Assembly (NCBI GenBank): GCA_032718475.1
Contig: JAUCBJ010007287.1
Span: forward strand, 1 to 64,000
Length of the DNA stretch: 64,000 bases
Reading direction: 5' to 3'
Source of the DNA: Nemertoderma westbladi
Lineage: Eukaryota; Xenacoelomorpha; Nemertodermatida; Nemertodermatidae
Below, piece after piece: positions 21,441-33,121 of this stretch; positions within the stretch are counted from its first letter, which is position 1; the number at the start of each line of letters is the position of its first letter. Position numbers and translations under genes: made by a program. Below the pieces are notes generated by a model. That model ran no database searches, had not been told where the DNA came from, and saw only the letters and a program-made list of their open reading frames with translations.

Positions 21441-21965
21441 TTAGGAATCCGGCCGGGTTTCGTAGATTCCGCCATCGTTCAGCAGATCAGTGCTTTTAAT
21501 CAAAGCCAGAATTCCGGCACCGGCACCACGACCAACGATTTCGGAAGTAACAGACTCCGTCAACAACACTCGGGGTTTAAAAAATACAACTATTATCGGC
21601 AACTTGTAACTGGGCGATCATCTATCTGATAGTTGAAAAAGACTGTCTGACAGTTGGTATCAGACTATCTGATAGTTAGCGCCCCATGGGTAAATCCTTA
21701 CCCCATGGGCCGTTACCTCTCTGACTGACAGCGCAACAGCCCCTATAACAGTATAGCCTCGGTGTGCAGTGTGAAAGTAGTAATTACAGTAAGTACAGTC
21801 ATATAGTACAGTAGTAAGTTATTATTAGATTAATGGTAATCTACTATCTGACTATACAGTACTGCAGTACAGTAAGCCGTATGCTGTTTTAAGTTTTATA
21901 AATTACTGTACATATGTAGGCCTACTGTACGGGGTACAGTACAGTTCAGTAGGGCCTACTGTATA

Positions 21966-22470
21966 TGCTTTGTGGGGCGAGCCACGAAGTTGGCGGAGCC
22001 TTAGCGAATTGACACTGTTAGGGGGTGGGTCAATTTATGCAAATAGTTGTCGTCGTCGTTGTCGTCGTCGTTGTCGTCGTCGTCGTCGTCGTTACGATTT
22101 TGACATGCTAATAACTTTGTCGGATTTAAAGCTGCCAAGTTGAAAATTTGTAGGTATCAATATGAGCAAAAGTTGAGATTTTTGAGAGACTTTCAGACAC
22201 CATCAGTGCAATGGTCTCCCGCTAGAGGGCCACATGTCTAAACATTAAATGCCCTCCCATTTCTTTGCTTTTAATCCGTTTAAGCTGAAACTTGGCAGAT
22301 ATGTATTAGACCATTAGCTGTGACTTTCAAAGGAGGCGAATCCATCTGCAGTTCTCCAGTCTGCCGCTAGAGGGCCAACGTGACTATTTGCATAAATTGA
22401 CCTACCCCCTAACAGTGTCAATTCGCTAAGGCTCTGCCAACTTCGTGCTGCGCGAAGTCCCCACTTCGTG
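21966..22470. mobile_element. Foldback element with 60-70-bp inverted ends
   Basis: Left GTGGGG..AAGTTGGCGGAGCCTTAGCGAATTGACACTGTTAG and right its complement at 22381-22470, with few mismatches. The body has a (GTC)n stretch at 22026-22096 and two CCGCTAGAGGGC motifs. No ORF. Relatives lie at 18045-18245 and around 53700-53950. Confidence 0.75.
22361..22376 (+). promoter_or_regulatory. CTCF-like motif in foldback DNA
   Basis: CTGCCGCTAGAGGGCC fits the CTCF core CC(A/G)C(T/C)AG(A/G)GGGC. A variant, TCTCCCGCTAGAGGGC, lies at 22215-22230. Binding is not shown, and the motif may simply be part of the repeat. Confidence 0.35.
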
Positions 22471-22689
22471 TTGGACAATACCTACAGTATAATGATATCC
22501 AACTTTCGACTGATAATCAAAATAAAATGGTCCCACGAGCGGTTACGTCTCACCTAAAGAAATATTCAACATTCACAACAGTCTTAATTTATCATTAAAC
22601 CATTTCTCGTTCTGAAGATTTTTATGAAATGCATCAACGACTGGTTTTTACGTTGATGTTGTTTAGATTGATTTTACAATATTGTACAT

Positions 22690-22865
22690 TTTTTTAACAT
22701 TATCGAAAACTCCCCCCAAGGTGATGATTGATCTCATTAGTAAATTTGGCTTTACAAATTTAAGAAATTCATTTATTTTTCACACAAAATTATAAATTTT
22801 CATGGGTCATTTAGTGTTTTTCACTAAATTAATAGAAATTTATGATACCTGCAGGAATTCCAGTT
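22690..22865 (-). repeat. Diverged fragment of the hAT-like family
   Basis: On the minus strand ACACTAAATGACCCATGAAA...TAATGAGATCAATCATCACCTTGGGGGG follows the same order as 12763-12870 of the outer hAT-like copy. No terminus is preserved. Confidence 0.6.
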
Positions 22866-23154
22866 AGGAAGTTTCGTCGATGATGAGAATATCGAAAGCC
22901 CTAATCTGATTCCTGAGTGTTCTTCTACTGTAATTGAATATCTGACTCCCTTCTCACTACACCTCTGGATTCGGACAGGGAACCTGCTGCTGGATATACC
23001 GGTCGTGCCAATGTATAATGTTCTGATATCAACTACTGTAGTCCTACTGTGCATCTTACCAATACACCAATAATGTCTTGCAACTAGGATTTACACGTTC
23101 GTTTGGACTTCACGCAGCACAAGGCTCAGTTTTGAGACTCAAATTAAAATTTAG

Positions 23155-23345
23155 AATATAATAAACGCAGTACTCGTCTTGATTATAAGCATCGTTGCGC
23201 TCGTCCTGTCTTGAATTTAAATATATTTCCTAAACGCAAAATGGCGATCTTTATAACTATCAATACGTTCAATATTTTATAGGAGTATAGTCAACGCAGT
23301 ACTCGTCTTCATTATAAGGCTCGTTCAGCACGTCCTGATTTGCGC
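23155..23345 (+). repeat. Dispersed repeat (AACGCAGTACTCGTCTT family), two copies
   Basis: AACGCAGTACTCGTCTTGATTATAAGC at 23164 and again at 23293. Between them is AAATATATTTCCTAAACGCA..ATCTTTATAACTATC. The latter also occurs at 24153-24200 and 25496-25540, with another AACGCCGTACTCGTCTT at 25450. The remainder of 22866-24140 is without a gene, apart from a C-rich run near 23570. Confidence 0.65.
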
Positions 23346-24213
23346 CAATATGAAGAAAATCAGGATTTCACTTTTCGGTAGACTTTTTATTGTAATTTTA
23401 TATATGAAGATTTTATATTTTTTTTAATTTATCTTTATTAAGTGTTTTATAGCGCTTATTTCTGTCTTATAACCTGTACATATACTAATTTGTTTATTGT
23501 TTTGGTTACATACAGGCCTTCTGTTCTGTAACCTGTGTTTTTGGTGAAAACCAAAAGCCCTCCACCCTCCACCCCCCCCCACCCCCCCCTAACTAATGTT
23601 AGGCCCTTACGGTCAGTTCTATACCCTGTCGGAATATGTGAAAGTTTTATTGAACTAAATGGTAACTAAAAACTTAACTTTTTGTTTTCGAGTTATTCAC
23701 ATATTGTATCATTCATTTTATTCAGTCACATTTTAACAACATGCCATTACTACATGTAGAACTCACAAACCCACCAACAATCTTTCCAAAGTACATAATT
23801 TTTCACTTCATACTGTATATTAATCTTATCTTAATATTAGTCTTATATCTATCACAGCATTCTATCTGTATTCTTTATTGACAGCTATTTATCCTACCCA
23901 TAAGCGATTTTTTGTGTTTTATCGCAAATATTTCGGATGCGACAGAGGGTGGGGTAAAACGCCTCACTATCTCTTGTGATTCGCATATGTTATAATCTAA
24001 TGCGATTTTTCACGGTGTCACTGTATAATACAATCTAGTGCGATTTTTACGCGATTTTTTCACTGGGCTGGTATTCTTCACAGGGGGATAACTGCAAAGT
24101 GAAATATAACGGCAGAGAGTCTGGTATTCTTCACATGGGCCCTGATTTGTATTTAAATATATTTCCTAAACGCAGACTGGCAATCTTTATAACTATCGAT
24201 GCAATCGGTGTTC

Positions 24214-24331
24214 GGACACTTCCCCCCCCCCGGACACTTCCCCCCCCGGACAGTTCCCCCCCGCTCAAGTAGGACACTTCCCCCCCGGACACTTCCCCCC
24301 AGACGCTTCCCCCCCGCGGACACTTCCCCCC
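24214..24331. repeat. GGACACTTCCCCCCC minisatellite, left array
   Basis: Six to seven units of GGACACTTCCCCCC with small variants. The complementary array is at 25297-25396, so the two could pair over about 1 kb. The C runs give G-quadruplex potential on the minus strand. Confidence 0.85.
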
Positions 24332-24791
24332 CGACTGTTCTTAACTTCGCACATTCGTATTTTTCATTTTGTAAGGTAAACGGACCGCTTGTATCCAGAT
24401 AAGTTGTATCCAATTTTCCTTTCGTAGCTCAGAAAGTGATCTTTTGCATCCCGATTTTAAATTGTATATCCAAGTTTTTTTATAGGTTTTATCAATGCAA
24501 TTACATCGTATTGTTTGCTAATCTTTAAACAATTAATTATATTAGATGACCTATAAATTCCATCCCCGGAATGATATACTGTTTTTATTAACTATAGAAT
24601 TACAATAATTAATTGTTTTAATTATAGGTATTATTATGTAATAGTCTTCTTCAAATTGTAGCAGATGGGGATGAATATTATTATGGCAATCAAAATTATA
24701 CCTCTCCAGGGTAAAATCGACATGCGTCGACCTGTATTCTGTGTTCAGCATTACATATTGATATATATATTACTACTATAACCAATGGAAG

Positions 24792-24877
24792 GCAAGTAAC
24801 CAGGAAATTTAATATGTAGTGACTAATATGTAGTATTATTATACACACTACATATTAAATTTCCTGGTTACTTGCAA
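24792..24877. repeat. Short hairpin, arms about 32 bp
   Basis: GCAAGTAACCAGGAAATTTAATATGTAGTG and its complement flank a 22-bp AT-rich loop. The arms are perfect by eye. It could be a tiny MITE; no clear target duplication. Confidence 0.8.
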
Positions 24878-25054
24878 TATTTTTAATAGGATTTTGTTGA
24901 ATTATGTAATATTGTAGTAATTTATATATTAAATTGGTTAACATTCAATACAGCTCCTACTTTAGGCTTAATCGATTTATTATCTGATGATACAAACATG
25001 AATTAAATATTTCAAAGTGGTCTTAAGTCTTTCACCACGGGCACTCAGGGAAAT

Positions 25055-25165
25055 GCCGGGGTCTGGGGGGGATAACCCCCAAGAAAATAAGCGGGGGTTT
25101 GGGGGCGGTAGCCCCCAACAAAAGAAGCGGGGGTTTGGGGGCGGCAGCTCCCAATTAAAAGAAAT
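25055..25165. repeat. G-rich repeat, about 38-bp unit, three copies
   Basis: Units of GCGGGGGTTTGGGGGCGG followed by AGCCCCCAA, each able to form a small hairpin and rich in G runs. The proline-rich ORF on the opposite strand is a by-product. Confidence 0.8.
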
Positions 25166-25296
25166 TAAAAGAATTAAAGGAATTAAAAGAAAAACAAACA
25201 AAACGTTTCTTTTATAATTTTGAAAAAACTTGTCTAGATACAACTTGTCCTGTAACCATCTTTAACTTTTGTTTATTGCTTTGATGCACCCAGATT

Positions 25297-25396
25297 CCTG
25301 GGGGGGAAGTGTCCGGGGGGCAAGTGTCCGGGGGGGAAGTGTCCGGGGGAAGTGTCCTACTTGGGCGGGGGGTAAGTGTCCGGGGGGGAAGTGTCC
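25297..25396. repeat. GGGGGGGAAGTGTCC minisatellite, right array (inverted to 24214)
   Basis: Five to six units complementary to the left array. It is flanked on the outer side by the AAATATATTTCCTAAACGCAGACTG word that also flanks the left array, but there in direct orientation. Confidence 0.85.
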
Positions 25397-25545
25397 TAGA
25401 TCCATGCAATCAATATGCGAAACCAGGAATGGTTTATAGGAATATAATCAACGCCGTACTCGTCTTAATTATTATAAGCGTCGTTGCGCTATTCCTAATA
25501 TATTTCCTAAACGCAGACTGACAATCTTTATAACTATCGTATATT

Positions 25546-26680
25546 TAATTTAATATACCGGTACTGTTAATGCCTCAGTGTAAAAACTTACACAATTCAA
25601 ATAGGCCTACACAGAAATCCTATCAAAAAATAATAAGACTAATATTTTGAGAAATAAACAATTTTGGATATAAGACATTCATTATTGACAATCATTATTA
25701 AATCTGTCGTTTAGTTATTAACTAAATCAATAAATATACTAACAGACTCTGTATGAATATCAGTTAATATCAGTTTGAGTAAAAATGATAGCTCAGTTTA
25801 GGTAGTAATAGGAATTGTCTGAGGAAGGCAGGCAGAGAGCGATGCCACTGGCTAGCTAGGAATATAATTACCTGCTGATACGGCAATAGCCCACACATAG
25901 CACATAGCTACACACCCCATCGTAGAAGTATTCTATCAGCATACTCTAATCTGTTGGCCCATAACTAAGCAGTTTTTATGTCGTTTTAATTAATTTAGAT
26001 TAATCAAAAACACATTTAATAGATCAAATCACTTGAACTAATTAAAAACTATAATGGAATGGGGTATGGGGCTTACATTTGTATAAATTTGAAGTATAAT
26101 TATTGAAATCTTATACGATAAAATAATAAATTTCCTCTAAAAGATATGCGGCCAGTATTGATTGACAGAAGGAGATACGCAAAGCGTATCCCATTGCGCC
26201 ACATAATAGCCTCTCGTCAACAAGTAAACCCAACCGACTAGCGGCACTGGCTGTTTCAGCTGACGGGGCTCTGTCGAAAAACGCGTCCCTGATGCAGTAA
26301 GGGCCCTCTTTTGAGGAGCAATATTATTATTGCCGCGGAACTGCTTCTACACCCCCCCCCCCCCCCCCCCCTGCCCCAATGACGCAGAGGCATACCAACA
26401 ACAAACCTCTTCACCTCTACCGATGTTGGAGAGTATAAAATACCACGCATTATAGAATTCAGGATATGTTTGATCAAGCAATGCAACGAAACCTGTAAGT
26501 TAGAAAATGCATGGTCCCAATATGAGATACTAACAACCCGTCACTAACCACAACAAACGTACTGTATATAATACAGTAGCCTGTCGTATTCGCCCAAATA
26601 CGGCAGTATAACTCTGGGTTCAGAGAACGTGTACATATTGACAGGCGGCAATCCCCTGATACAGTACCAAGCATGTGTAT
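25546..26680. other. Intronic stretch without a recognised gene
   Basis: AT-rich sequence, then a 20-bp poly(C) at 26352-26371 within a short GC-rich patch. No coding signal or transposon end could be supported. Confidence 0.5.
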
Positions 26681-26684
26681 CACT

Positions 26685-26855
26685 CAACTTGTACCTTGGG
26701 GTCTTAATTTTGTACCTGGGGGGGGGGGGGGGGGGGGGGTGGTCTTACATTTTTACCTGGGGGGGGTCTTACTTTTGTACCAAGGGGATCTTACTTTTGT
26801 ACCTGGGGGTCTTACTTTTGCACCAGGGGAGTCTTACTTTTGTACCAGAGGGGGA
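26685..26855. repeat. GGGGTCTTACTTTTGTACC minisatellite with a 22-bp poly(G)
   Basis: Six units of GGGGTCTTACTTTTGTACC(T/A), about 24-28 bp each. One is expanded by a G22 run at 26718-26739. The 123-codon ORF through it is repeat-derived. Confidence 0.85.
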
Positions 26856-26918
26856 ATCTGAGCACTCGCACTCGAGAGCAGGAATTAAACAACGCGGCTC
26901 CTTTCCATCAATCAGTAT

Positions 26919-27085
26919 TGTGAAGTATCACCATAAGCCCTACGCCTATGGCCCGCTAGATGGTGTAGCTATCTTGGTATTATTATGTTATGTTTTATGA
27001 TATCGGTACATCCATCCTGATTATACAGCAGTACATACATACTACGGCTTTCTGCATTGCTGCACCCTTCCCCCCTGATTAGTCA
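26919..27085 (+). repeat. Gypsy-like 5' LTR
   Basis: TGTGAAGTATCACC...GATTAGTCA, 167 bp. Adjacent downstream TGGCACAGCTTTAGG is the candidate tRNA primer site; which tRNA is not determined. Confidence 0.93.
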
Positions 27086-27157
27086 TGGCACAGCTTTAGG
27101 TTTGACCTACCAACACCACCCAACTCACTCAACGCCAATCTGCCAACACTATTGAAG

Positions 27158-28249
27158 ATGTCGGACCACCGCGATCCGAGAAGCTTCATTCTTCGAGGTA
27201 ATCCGCCCCCGTTTGACATCGAAACCGAGCGCCTCACCTGGGCGTTATGGCGCGACAAATGGGAGGCCTTCCTCGTCACCTCCGGCCTGGAGAACCTCCA
27301 CGAAGCCGACCCCGCCGCCCAACCCGACCCAGCTCTATCGGCAGTCCTCCTTCGCGCTACCCAGCGACAACGATGAGCCGCCCTCATGACCGCCTTTACG
27401 AGCGCCACCAATGCCGTGGTCAAGGGACTCGCCCTCACACCGGAGGAGATCTGTAATGCCACCACCGTCATTGATAGACTGGAAGTCCACATCAACGGCG
27501 GGACGAACGTCTGTGTCCACTGCCAGGAACTCTCCCGTCGCCAAAGACTCCCCAAGGAAACCCTGGAGACGCTCCTCGTCCACCTTCGCGACCTCGCCAC
27601 CAAGTGCCGGTTTGTCGCCCTCCCCACCGCGGAGGCGCACCTCAACGACCGGTTGCTCGACCAGTTCGTGGTGGGGTTCAACGACCACGAGGTGACGGAG
27701 CAACTCCTCCGCCTCGAGAATGGAGCGACCCTCTCTGACGCTCTCAGGCGGGCCCAATCCTTTTGGACGGCGTGGAAGGACGCCGCCTCCTTCAACACCA
27801 CCACCCCCGAGGCCACCGCATCCCGCAGCGTGGTGACCCACCCTGCTCCGACGCCGGGAGGCCGGCGCACCCACAACCGCCGCAACCAACTTCAACCGCC
27901 CACCCTCTGCCACCAGTGCGGATACACGCCGCACCCGGCTGGAAAGACATGCCCGGGAATAAAGGCAACATGCCACCACTGCGGCACGACTGGGCACTAC
28001 GACCGGATGTGCCCGACCAACTCCGGCGAACCACGCGCCCACGCTGCCACCGGTCCCGCCGACAACTTATGCACCACGGCGAACCGCGCTGAGGTGTGGT
28101 CCATCCTGGAGAACCTCCGGACCACCCAACCGCCCCCCAAAGCGCCGCGACTGGCCAACGGGTGCCACTCCGGGTGGACAGTGATTGGGATCTTCACTGC
28201 AACCCTCCAGTGCCCCGCCCTCCACACCGCCTGCACCACGGATGTGTGA
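27158..28249 (+). pseudogene. Gypsy-like gag and truncated protease region
   Basis: ATG at 27158 starts a frame that runs through capsid-like sequence to a canonical zinc knuckle, CHHCGTTGHYDRMC, near 27970-28012. A Cys/His cluster just before it (CHQCGYTPHPAGKTC) looks like a second knuckle. Two TGA stops interrupt the same frame at 27374-27376 and 28247-28249. Both stand where CGA would be a simple CpG-type transition away. After the second stop the frame continues with VIDGLQQPLLSRKAC, the end of a retropepsin domain of this lineage. The catalytic D-T/S-G is not visible, so the protease core seems deleted. Confidence 0.85.
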
Positions 28250-29967
28250 GTCATCGACGGGCTGCAGCAGCCGCTACTGTCGAGGAAGGCCTGTTTCCTG
28301 CTGGCCATCCTCCAGAGCCCAATCCTCCATGGCGGCCGCTACTCCGATGGCCCAACTCCGCCCCCCGGCCGCACCCCACGGTCCTACCAGATGATCGCGC
28401 CCCCGCTATCATCGCCCAGGGAGGAGGCAACCCCGCCGCCCCCGGAACCACCCACGCCGCCATCCATGGTGCCAACCAACACCAACACCGCGGCTTGGGC
28501 GGCCCTACAACAGCGTTTCCCCCACCCCCTATCGGGGAAATGCCGCGTAATGTCCGGGTGGGATATTACAATCAAACTCCACCCGGGCGCCTGGCCCACC
28601 AACTCCTACACGAACCGCGCCATCCCCATCAACCTCGAGGCCGCCTTCAACCGCGAGCTAGACGAGCAGGTCGCCATGGGAATCCTCGAGCCCGCCATGG
28701 ACGAGCGGAACCCCGGCGAGTGGCTCAGCCCCATGGTGGTCACCAAAAAGAAGGACGCCACCAAGGTGCGGATCACGGTAGACCTCCGGGAACTCAATAA
28801 GGCCACTGTACGTCCCACCTACTACTCCGCCGCTCCCTTCCAGGTCGTCTCTCGGCTCCCAACGTCTGCCCGCGTCTTCTCGGTGCTCGACGGCCTCAAG
28901 GGCTTCCACCAGGTCGGGTTGGACTCCTCCAGTCGCCGACTGACCACCTTTGTGACGCCACGAGGCCGGTTCCGCTACCGCCGGATGCCGATGGGTTGGC
29001 ATGGTAGCTCTGATGTCTTCAATGCCCGGATGGATAAAGCCCTCCGAGGAATCCCAAACATCGGAAGGATTGTTGAAGACATCATTATCTACACCGACAC
29101 GGCGGAGGAGCACTCCGAGGCGGTGGCCTGCGTCCTGGCCACCTGCGACGCCTCGTCGATCCCCATAAACACGGCGAAGGTCCAGTTCAAACAGGCCGAG
29201 GTCCGGTTCGGTGGCTACCTGGTCTCCCACAGCCGCTACCGGATCGACCCGACCCTCTCCGACGACCTCCGCTACTTCCCGGTCCCGACGAACCGCCGTC
29301 AGCTCCGCTCGTTCCTCGGACTCACCCAGCAGCTCGGGAACTTGACGGCAGAGATAACCCAACTCGTCGACCCGCTACGTTCGCTAAACTCAAACCTCAA
29401 CTCCTGGGTCTGGCTCCCCCAACACCAGGCTGCGTTCGAGGCGACCCGGTCAACCCTGTTGAGTCCGCACTACCTGTCGGGGTTTTACCCGGACACCTCC
29501 TGACTGAACGGCCTCGGGTTTCTCCTCCGCAAGTGGGACTCCGACGCCAACCGTTGGCGCACCGTCCAGTGCGGCTCGCGCACCCTGGCCACACACAAGG
29601 CCAACTGGTCGGGGATGGCGGAACTGGAGGCACTCGGCGCTGCGTGGGCGGCCCACAAGTGCCGCTACTTCTTCGACGGGCTCTGCCACTTCGAGCGGGT
29701 CACCGATAGCAGCCCCCTGATCCCCATCCTGAATGACCGCCAGTTGGACCAGGTCAGCAACGATCGGCTGCTGAAGTTAAAGACATTGATGTCGCGCTTT
29801 AACTTCACCGCCCGCCACCAACGCGGCAGTAAACACGTAATCGCCGATGCCTTCTCCCGCGCTCCCAGGAACTCCCCAACCTCCAACGACATCCTCCTCA
29901 CCCGGAAGACCATGCCGACCGGGAGTTTATCGTCTCCGCGGCCGTTGCCGCGTCCGCCGCCACCCCG
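28250..29967 (+). pseudogene. Gypsy-like reverse transcriptase and RNase H
   Basis: Same frame as gag. The RT has KKDATKVRITVDLRELN, FSVLDGLKGFHQVGLD and RYRRMPMGWHGSSDVF. The YxDD-equivalent reads VEDIIIY, so the first catalytic Asp is a Glu. The thumb and connection region contains RSFLGLTQQL. A TGA at 29501-29503 then interrupts the start of RNase H (expected D-A-S..LNGLGF). RNase H continues to the HQRGSKHVIADAFSRAP end near 29865. A frameshift between about 29880 and 29920 moves the rest of pol to another frame. Confidence 0.9.
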
Positions 29968-31353
29968 TTGGTCGAATCTCGGGACGCGCGGCTCGACCAG
30001 ATCCGGGAGGCCGGGCAGCGCGACCCCGTGTACCGTGCGCTCCTCACCACCATCTGGGACGGCTGGCTGACGTCCAAACACAACGTCACCAACGACCAGC
30101 TGCAGCCCTACTTCCAGTTCCGCTCGGAGCTGATGGTGCACGATGGCATCATTCTCCTTGGGTCCCAGCTCTATATCCCCGTCGAACTCCATCCCGAGAC
30201 GCTCCGGCTACTCCATGCCGCCCACCAGGGACTCACTAAAACTCGGGAGAGGGCGTGTTGCTCCGTCTGGTGGCCCTCCATACCCAACGACATCAAACAG
30301 ACGGTCAAGCGCTGCCAACCCTGTCAGGCAGCCCTCCCATCGCACCCACCCAAGCCACTCCAACGGAACCGGGAAGCCACCCGCCCGTTCCAAAGAGTAC
30401 ACACCGACATATTTGTCCTAGACGGCACCAACTACCTCGTTGTGACCAACGAATTCACCGGCTGGCCCACCCTTTATAAACTCGGCCAGAACTCAACCTC
30501 CCCAGTAATAATCGACTGCCTCTGCCGCCTCTTCCTGGCCACTGCGGTACCGACCGTTATCCGTCCAGACAACGGGCCCCAGCTGGTGTCCGACGCCGTC
30601 CGGTCATTCCTGTCCGTCTGGGGTGTCCGACTTGAGCCCTCTACGCCCTATCTACCGCGCACCAACGGCCGCACCAAAGCGGCCGTCAAAGCACTAAAGA
30701 AGTTGGTCCGCGGGGCGCGCCACAACTCCGACGAGATCGCGAAGGGCATCCTCGCCTTCCGCAATACCTCGCGTTACGGCGGCCGCTCCCCGGCGGAACT
30801 TTTATACGGCCGCAACGTCAGGGAGGCCCTACCCGTCCACTTCACCGCGTTTGATCCCAAGTGGCAAAAGACCTTCACAGAGCTCGACGCCACATCCGCG
30901 ACCAATCAAAACCAGCTTGCGGCAAATTACGACCGCCACGCCCACAGCCTTAAGGCTATTCCGGTTGGGACACCAGTCCTCATCCAGGACCCGACAACCA
31001 AACGCTGGACTGGCCAGGGAACCATTGCTGAGGGCCTCGCCAACCACGACTACCTGGTCCGACAGACCAGTGGCCACGTACTCCGCCGGAACCGCGTTCT
31101 ACTCCGGCAGCGCCACTTCACTACGGGGTGCGCCACCCCGACCCCACCACAGGGCGACCCCCCTCAACCAGAGACACCGAGGCAGCCAGTGGCACCTCCG
31201 ACACCGGCTCTACCACAGCCAATGTGGGCTGAAATGGCCGCCAGGCCACAGCCAGCCCCACAACCGGTTATCCCTCCGATCCAGACTAGGTCGGGGAGAA
31301 TAATAAAACCGCCCTTACATTACTCGAACAGCGAGTATAACAAAGTAGAGTAA
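29968..31353 (+). pseudogene. Gypsy-like integrase
   Basis: Open for about 461 codons. The HHCC zinc domain is complete (HPETLRLLH..H..CQPC). The core has VHTDIF and RPDNGPQLVS for the first two catalytic Asp residues. The third catalytic position reads NGRTKAAVKALKK, where the family has Glu before A-A/x-V-K: here it is Lys (AAA), a one-step change from GAA. The strand transfer function is therefore lost. The C-terminal tail is proline-rich and ends RSGRIIKPP, a common ending in this group. Confidence 0.9.
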
Positions 31354-31433
31354 CCCGTAACTCCGCAATAAATTGTTTATAAACTATTTGTTTTGAGGCG
31401 CTACGCCAACCCCACTGCACCTAAAGAGGGGTA

Positions 31434-31600
31434 TGTGTAGTATCACCATAAGCCCTACGCCTATGGCCAGCTAGATGGCGTAGCTATCTTGGTATTATTA
31501 TGTTATGTTTTATGATTTCGGTACATCCATCCTGATTATACAGCAGTACATACGTACTACGGCTTTCTGCATTGCTGTACCCTGCCCCCCTGATTAGTCA
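31434..31600 (+). repeat. Gypsy-like 3' LTR
   Basis: TGTGTAGTATCACC...GATTAGTCA, 167 bp, preceded by a polypurine run AAAGAGGGG. Directly followed by the AGTAT duplication. Confidence 0.93.
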
Positions 31601-31605
31601 AGTAT

Positions 31606-32417
31606 CAAATTTAAACATTCACGATTTTTTGCTTCAATTGAAATTCTACATACAGGCGTGCGACATGATGGTAGGCCAGTAGCGGCGGGTGTGTACTTTA
31701 ACGACCCCCCAACAACAGCCAGAAAAGTTATTCAAGAAAGATCGATCGTTGGGGAGACAGAGGGTGGGGGGGGGGGGGGTGTAATTTGACCCATCTCGGC
31801 GAATTCATATTTCGTCTCAATGTTAAATTAAAATTTAAGGGAAATGAGCGGGTTGCAATTGCACATTATTTTAACCAAAACAATAAATTAAACACAATAA
31901 ACAGGTTACAGTTGTATTTTTAGAAGTAATCAGCTGTTATTTGCGTAGACTTTACCCTGGAGGGGTATAAAAAGTAAAACTTTTATTCGGCCGTTAGGCA
32001 AAGGATTACGTGAAAACTGCAAAGTCAGGCGACTTACTTCCAGTGCGGTCTCCCCAGAACTATACTCCCCAGAGGAAAAGCCAGTACTCATTTAGCTACC
32101 ATTTAAGGATGCAGGCAAAAATGCGCCCTTGTTATACCCGCTTTTTATTCCGGTGAAAGTCCCCTTATCTGTAGTTGGGAAATAAATCTGAGAAAGAGCT
32201 ATAAAATTTACGATGTTACACCCTACAGTATATAATTACAAAATTATGAATAAATGTATTGCTCTACTGCAGAAAGGCCACATATGATATGGCACCATTA
32301 AAATTGAATGACTGAAATAATAGTCATAAAATAAGATTACTGAAATAATGTCTACAATAAGTCATATTCGTTGAATTAAACAGTATCAATACAGTATAGG
32401 AATCAAATAGTGATTAG
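31606..32417. other. Intronic stretch between Gypsy-like element and foldback
   Basis: Holds a 14-bp poly(G) at 31766-31779 and a dispersed-repeat word shared with 20757. No gene recognised. Confidence 0.5.
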
Positions 32418-33121
32418 AATACACCATAACCCTTAATACAACATCCATTTTTAGGGGGTCGGAGGCCCCCCCCCCCAAATTTTTTTCAAATTTCAATAAA
32501 ATGCTACGATATTTGGTATGATAATAGATCGACACCTTTTCTTAATGGTGGCCTGGCCGGAATTTTTAATTTATGAGCAATTTCGATACAACAAGCCGTT
32601 AAAAATCGTCTATTTCGCAATATTTTGCCACCTCTATTGGCTTTATTTTTCGTCTTTGGAGTGAAATCTAGATATCATTACATCCGCCTTCATCTGCAGA
32701 TTCTGAATCTGAAACCCGTTCAAAATTTCACCAAGAACTTCCGGAGATATTATTAAAATACTAAGGTGTAAATTTTTGAGACGTAAATCGCTATAATTCT
32801 AATGTTTTTTTTACTAAATTCTAGAATATTAATTATGGGTAATGAAAAAACAAGATGGAGAGTTTTAAGCGCGCACCTAAATAATAATTGATATTCTAGA
32901 ATAAAGACAACAAAACATCAGAAATATTGCAATTTACTTCTCTGAATTTACACATTAGTATTTTGATAATATCTTTACCAATTGTTTGTTAAATTTAAAA
33001 CGGTTTACAGATTCGGAATCTACAGACAAAGGCGCTTCGAATGATATCTAGATTACATTTCAAAGACGTAAAATAAAGTCTACGGAGGTGGTTAAACATT
33101 GCTAAATACTACTACTACTAG
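32418..33121. mobile_element. Foldback element, left arm and inner part of right arm
   Basis: 32418-32630 pairs with the complement of about 50717-50925 (for example CACCATAACCCTTAATACAAC and ATTTCAATAAAATGCTACGA). 32641-32850 pairs with 32880-33090 (TCTAGATATCATT and the GATTC(T/C)GAATCTG core). These are one element with arms of roughly 430 bp, whose right arm was split by a LINE tail and then by the giant LTR element. A C11 run sits in the left arm opposite a G19 run in the right. Confidence 0.8.
33108..33121 (-). mobile_element. Severely truncated LINE tail, left remnant ((AGT)n end)
   Basis: The ACTACTACTACTAG here and the TATCGGCATGCTGCATTGCAG piece at 50673-50706 together form a 45-bp LINE 3' end. 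It is flanked by a 10-bp duplication, ATTGCTAAAT, at 33098-33107 and 50707-50716. The same tail ends the LINE insertion at 59382-59641. The giant element then landed in its AGT repeats. Confidence 0.75.

Larger units (their letters stand above)
26919..31600 (+). mobile_element. Ty3/Gypsy-like LTR retrotransposon, full-length but dead, 4682 bp
   Basis: Two 167-bp LTRs (TG...CA) bound a gag-RT-RNase H-integrase region in the Gypsy order. The flanks are a perfect 5-bp duplication AGTAT (26914-26918 and 31601-31605). A purine-rich AAAGAGGGG stands just before the 3' LTR, and a TGG-starting primer-site candidate directly follows the 5' LTR. The LTRs differ at about seven or eight of 167 positions, so the insertion is not recent. 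The body is markedly GC-rich relative to the surrounding intron. Confidence 0.95.

Noticed and set aside
24153-25409. Proline- and glycine-rich small proteins from the C/G-rich repeats
   Set aside because: The frames exist only because of the minisatellites and change with repeat number.
27079-31077. Long minus-strand and alternate-frame ORFs across the Gypsy-like element (for example 27079-27885)
   Set aside because: They are shadows produced by the GC-rich coding strand; the plus-strand frames carry the recognisable motifs.
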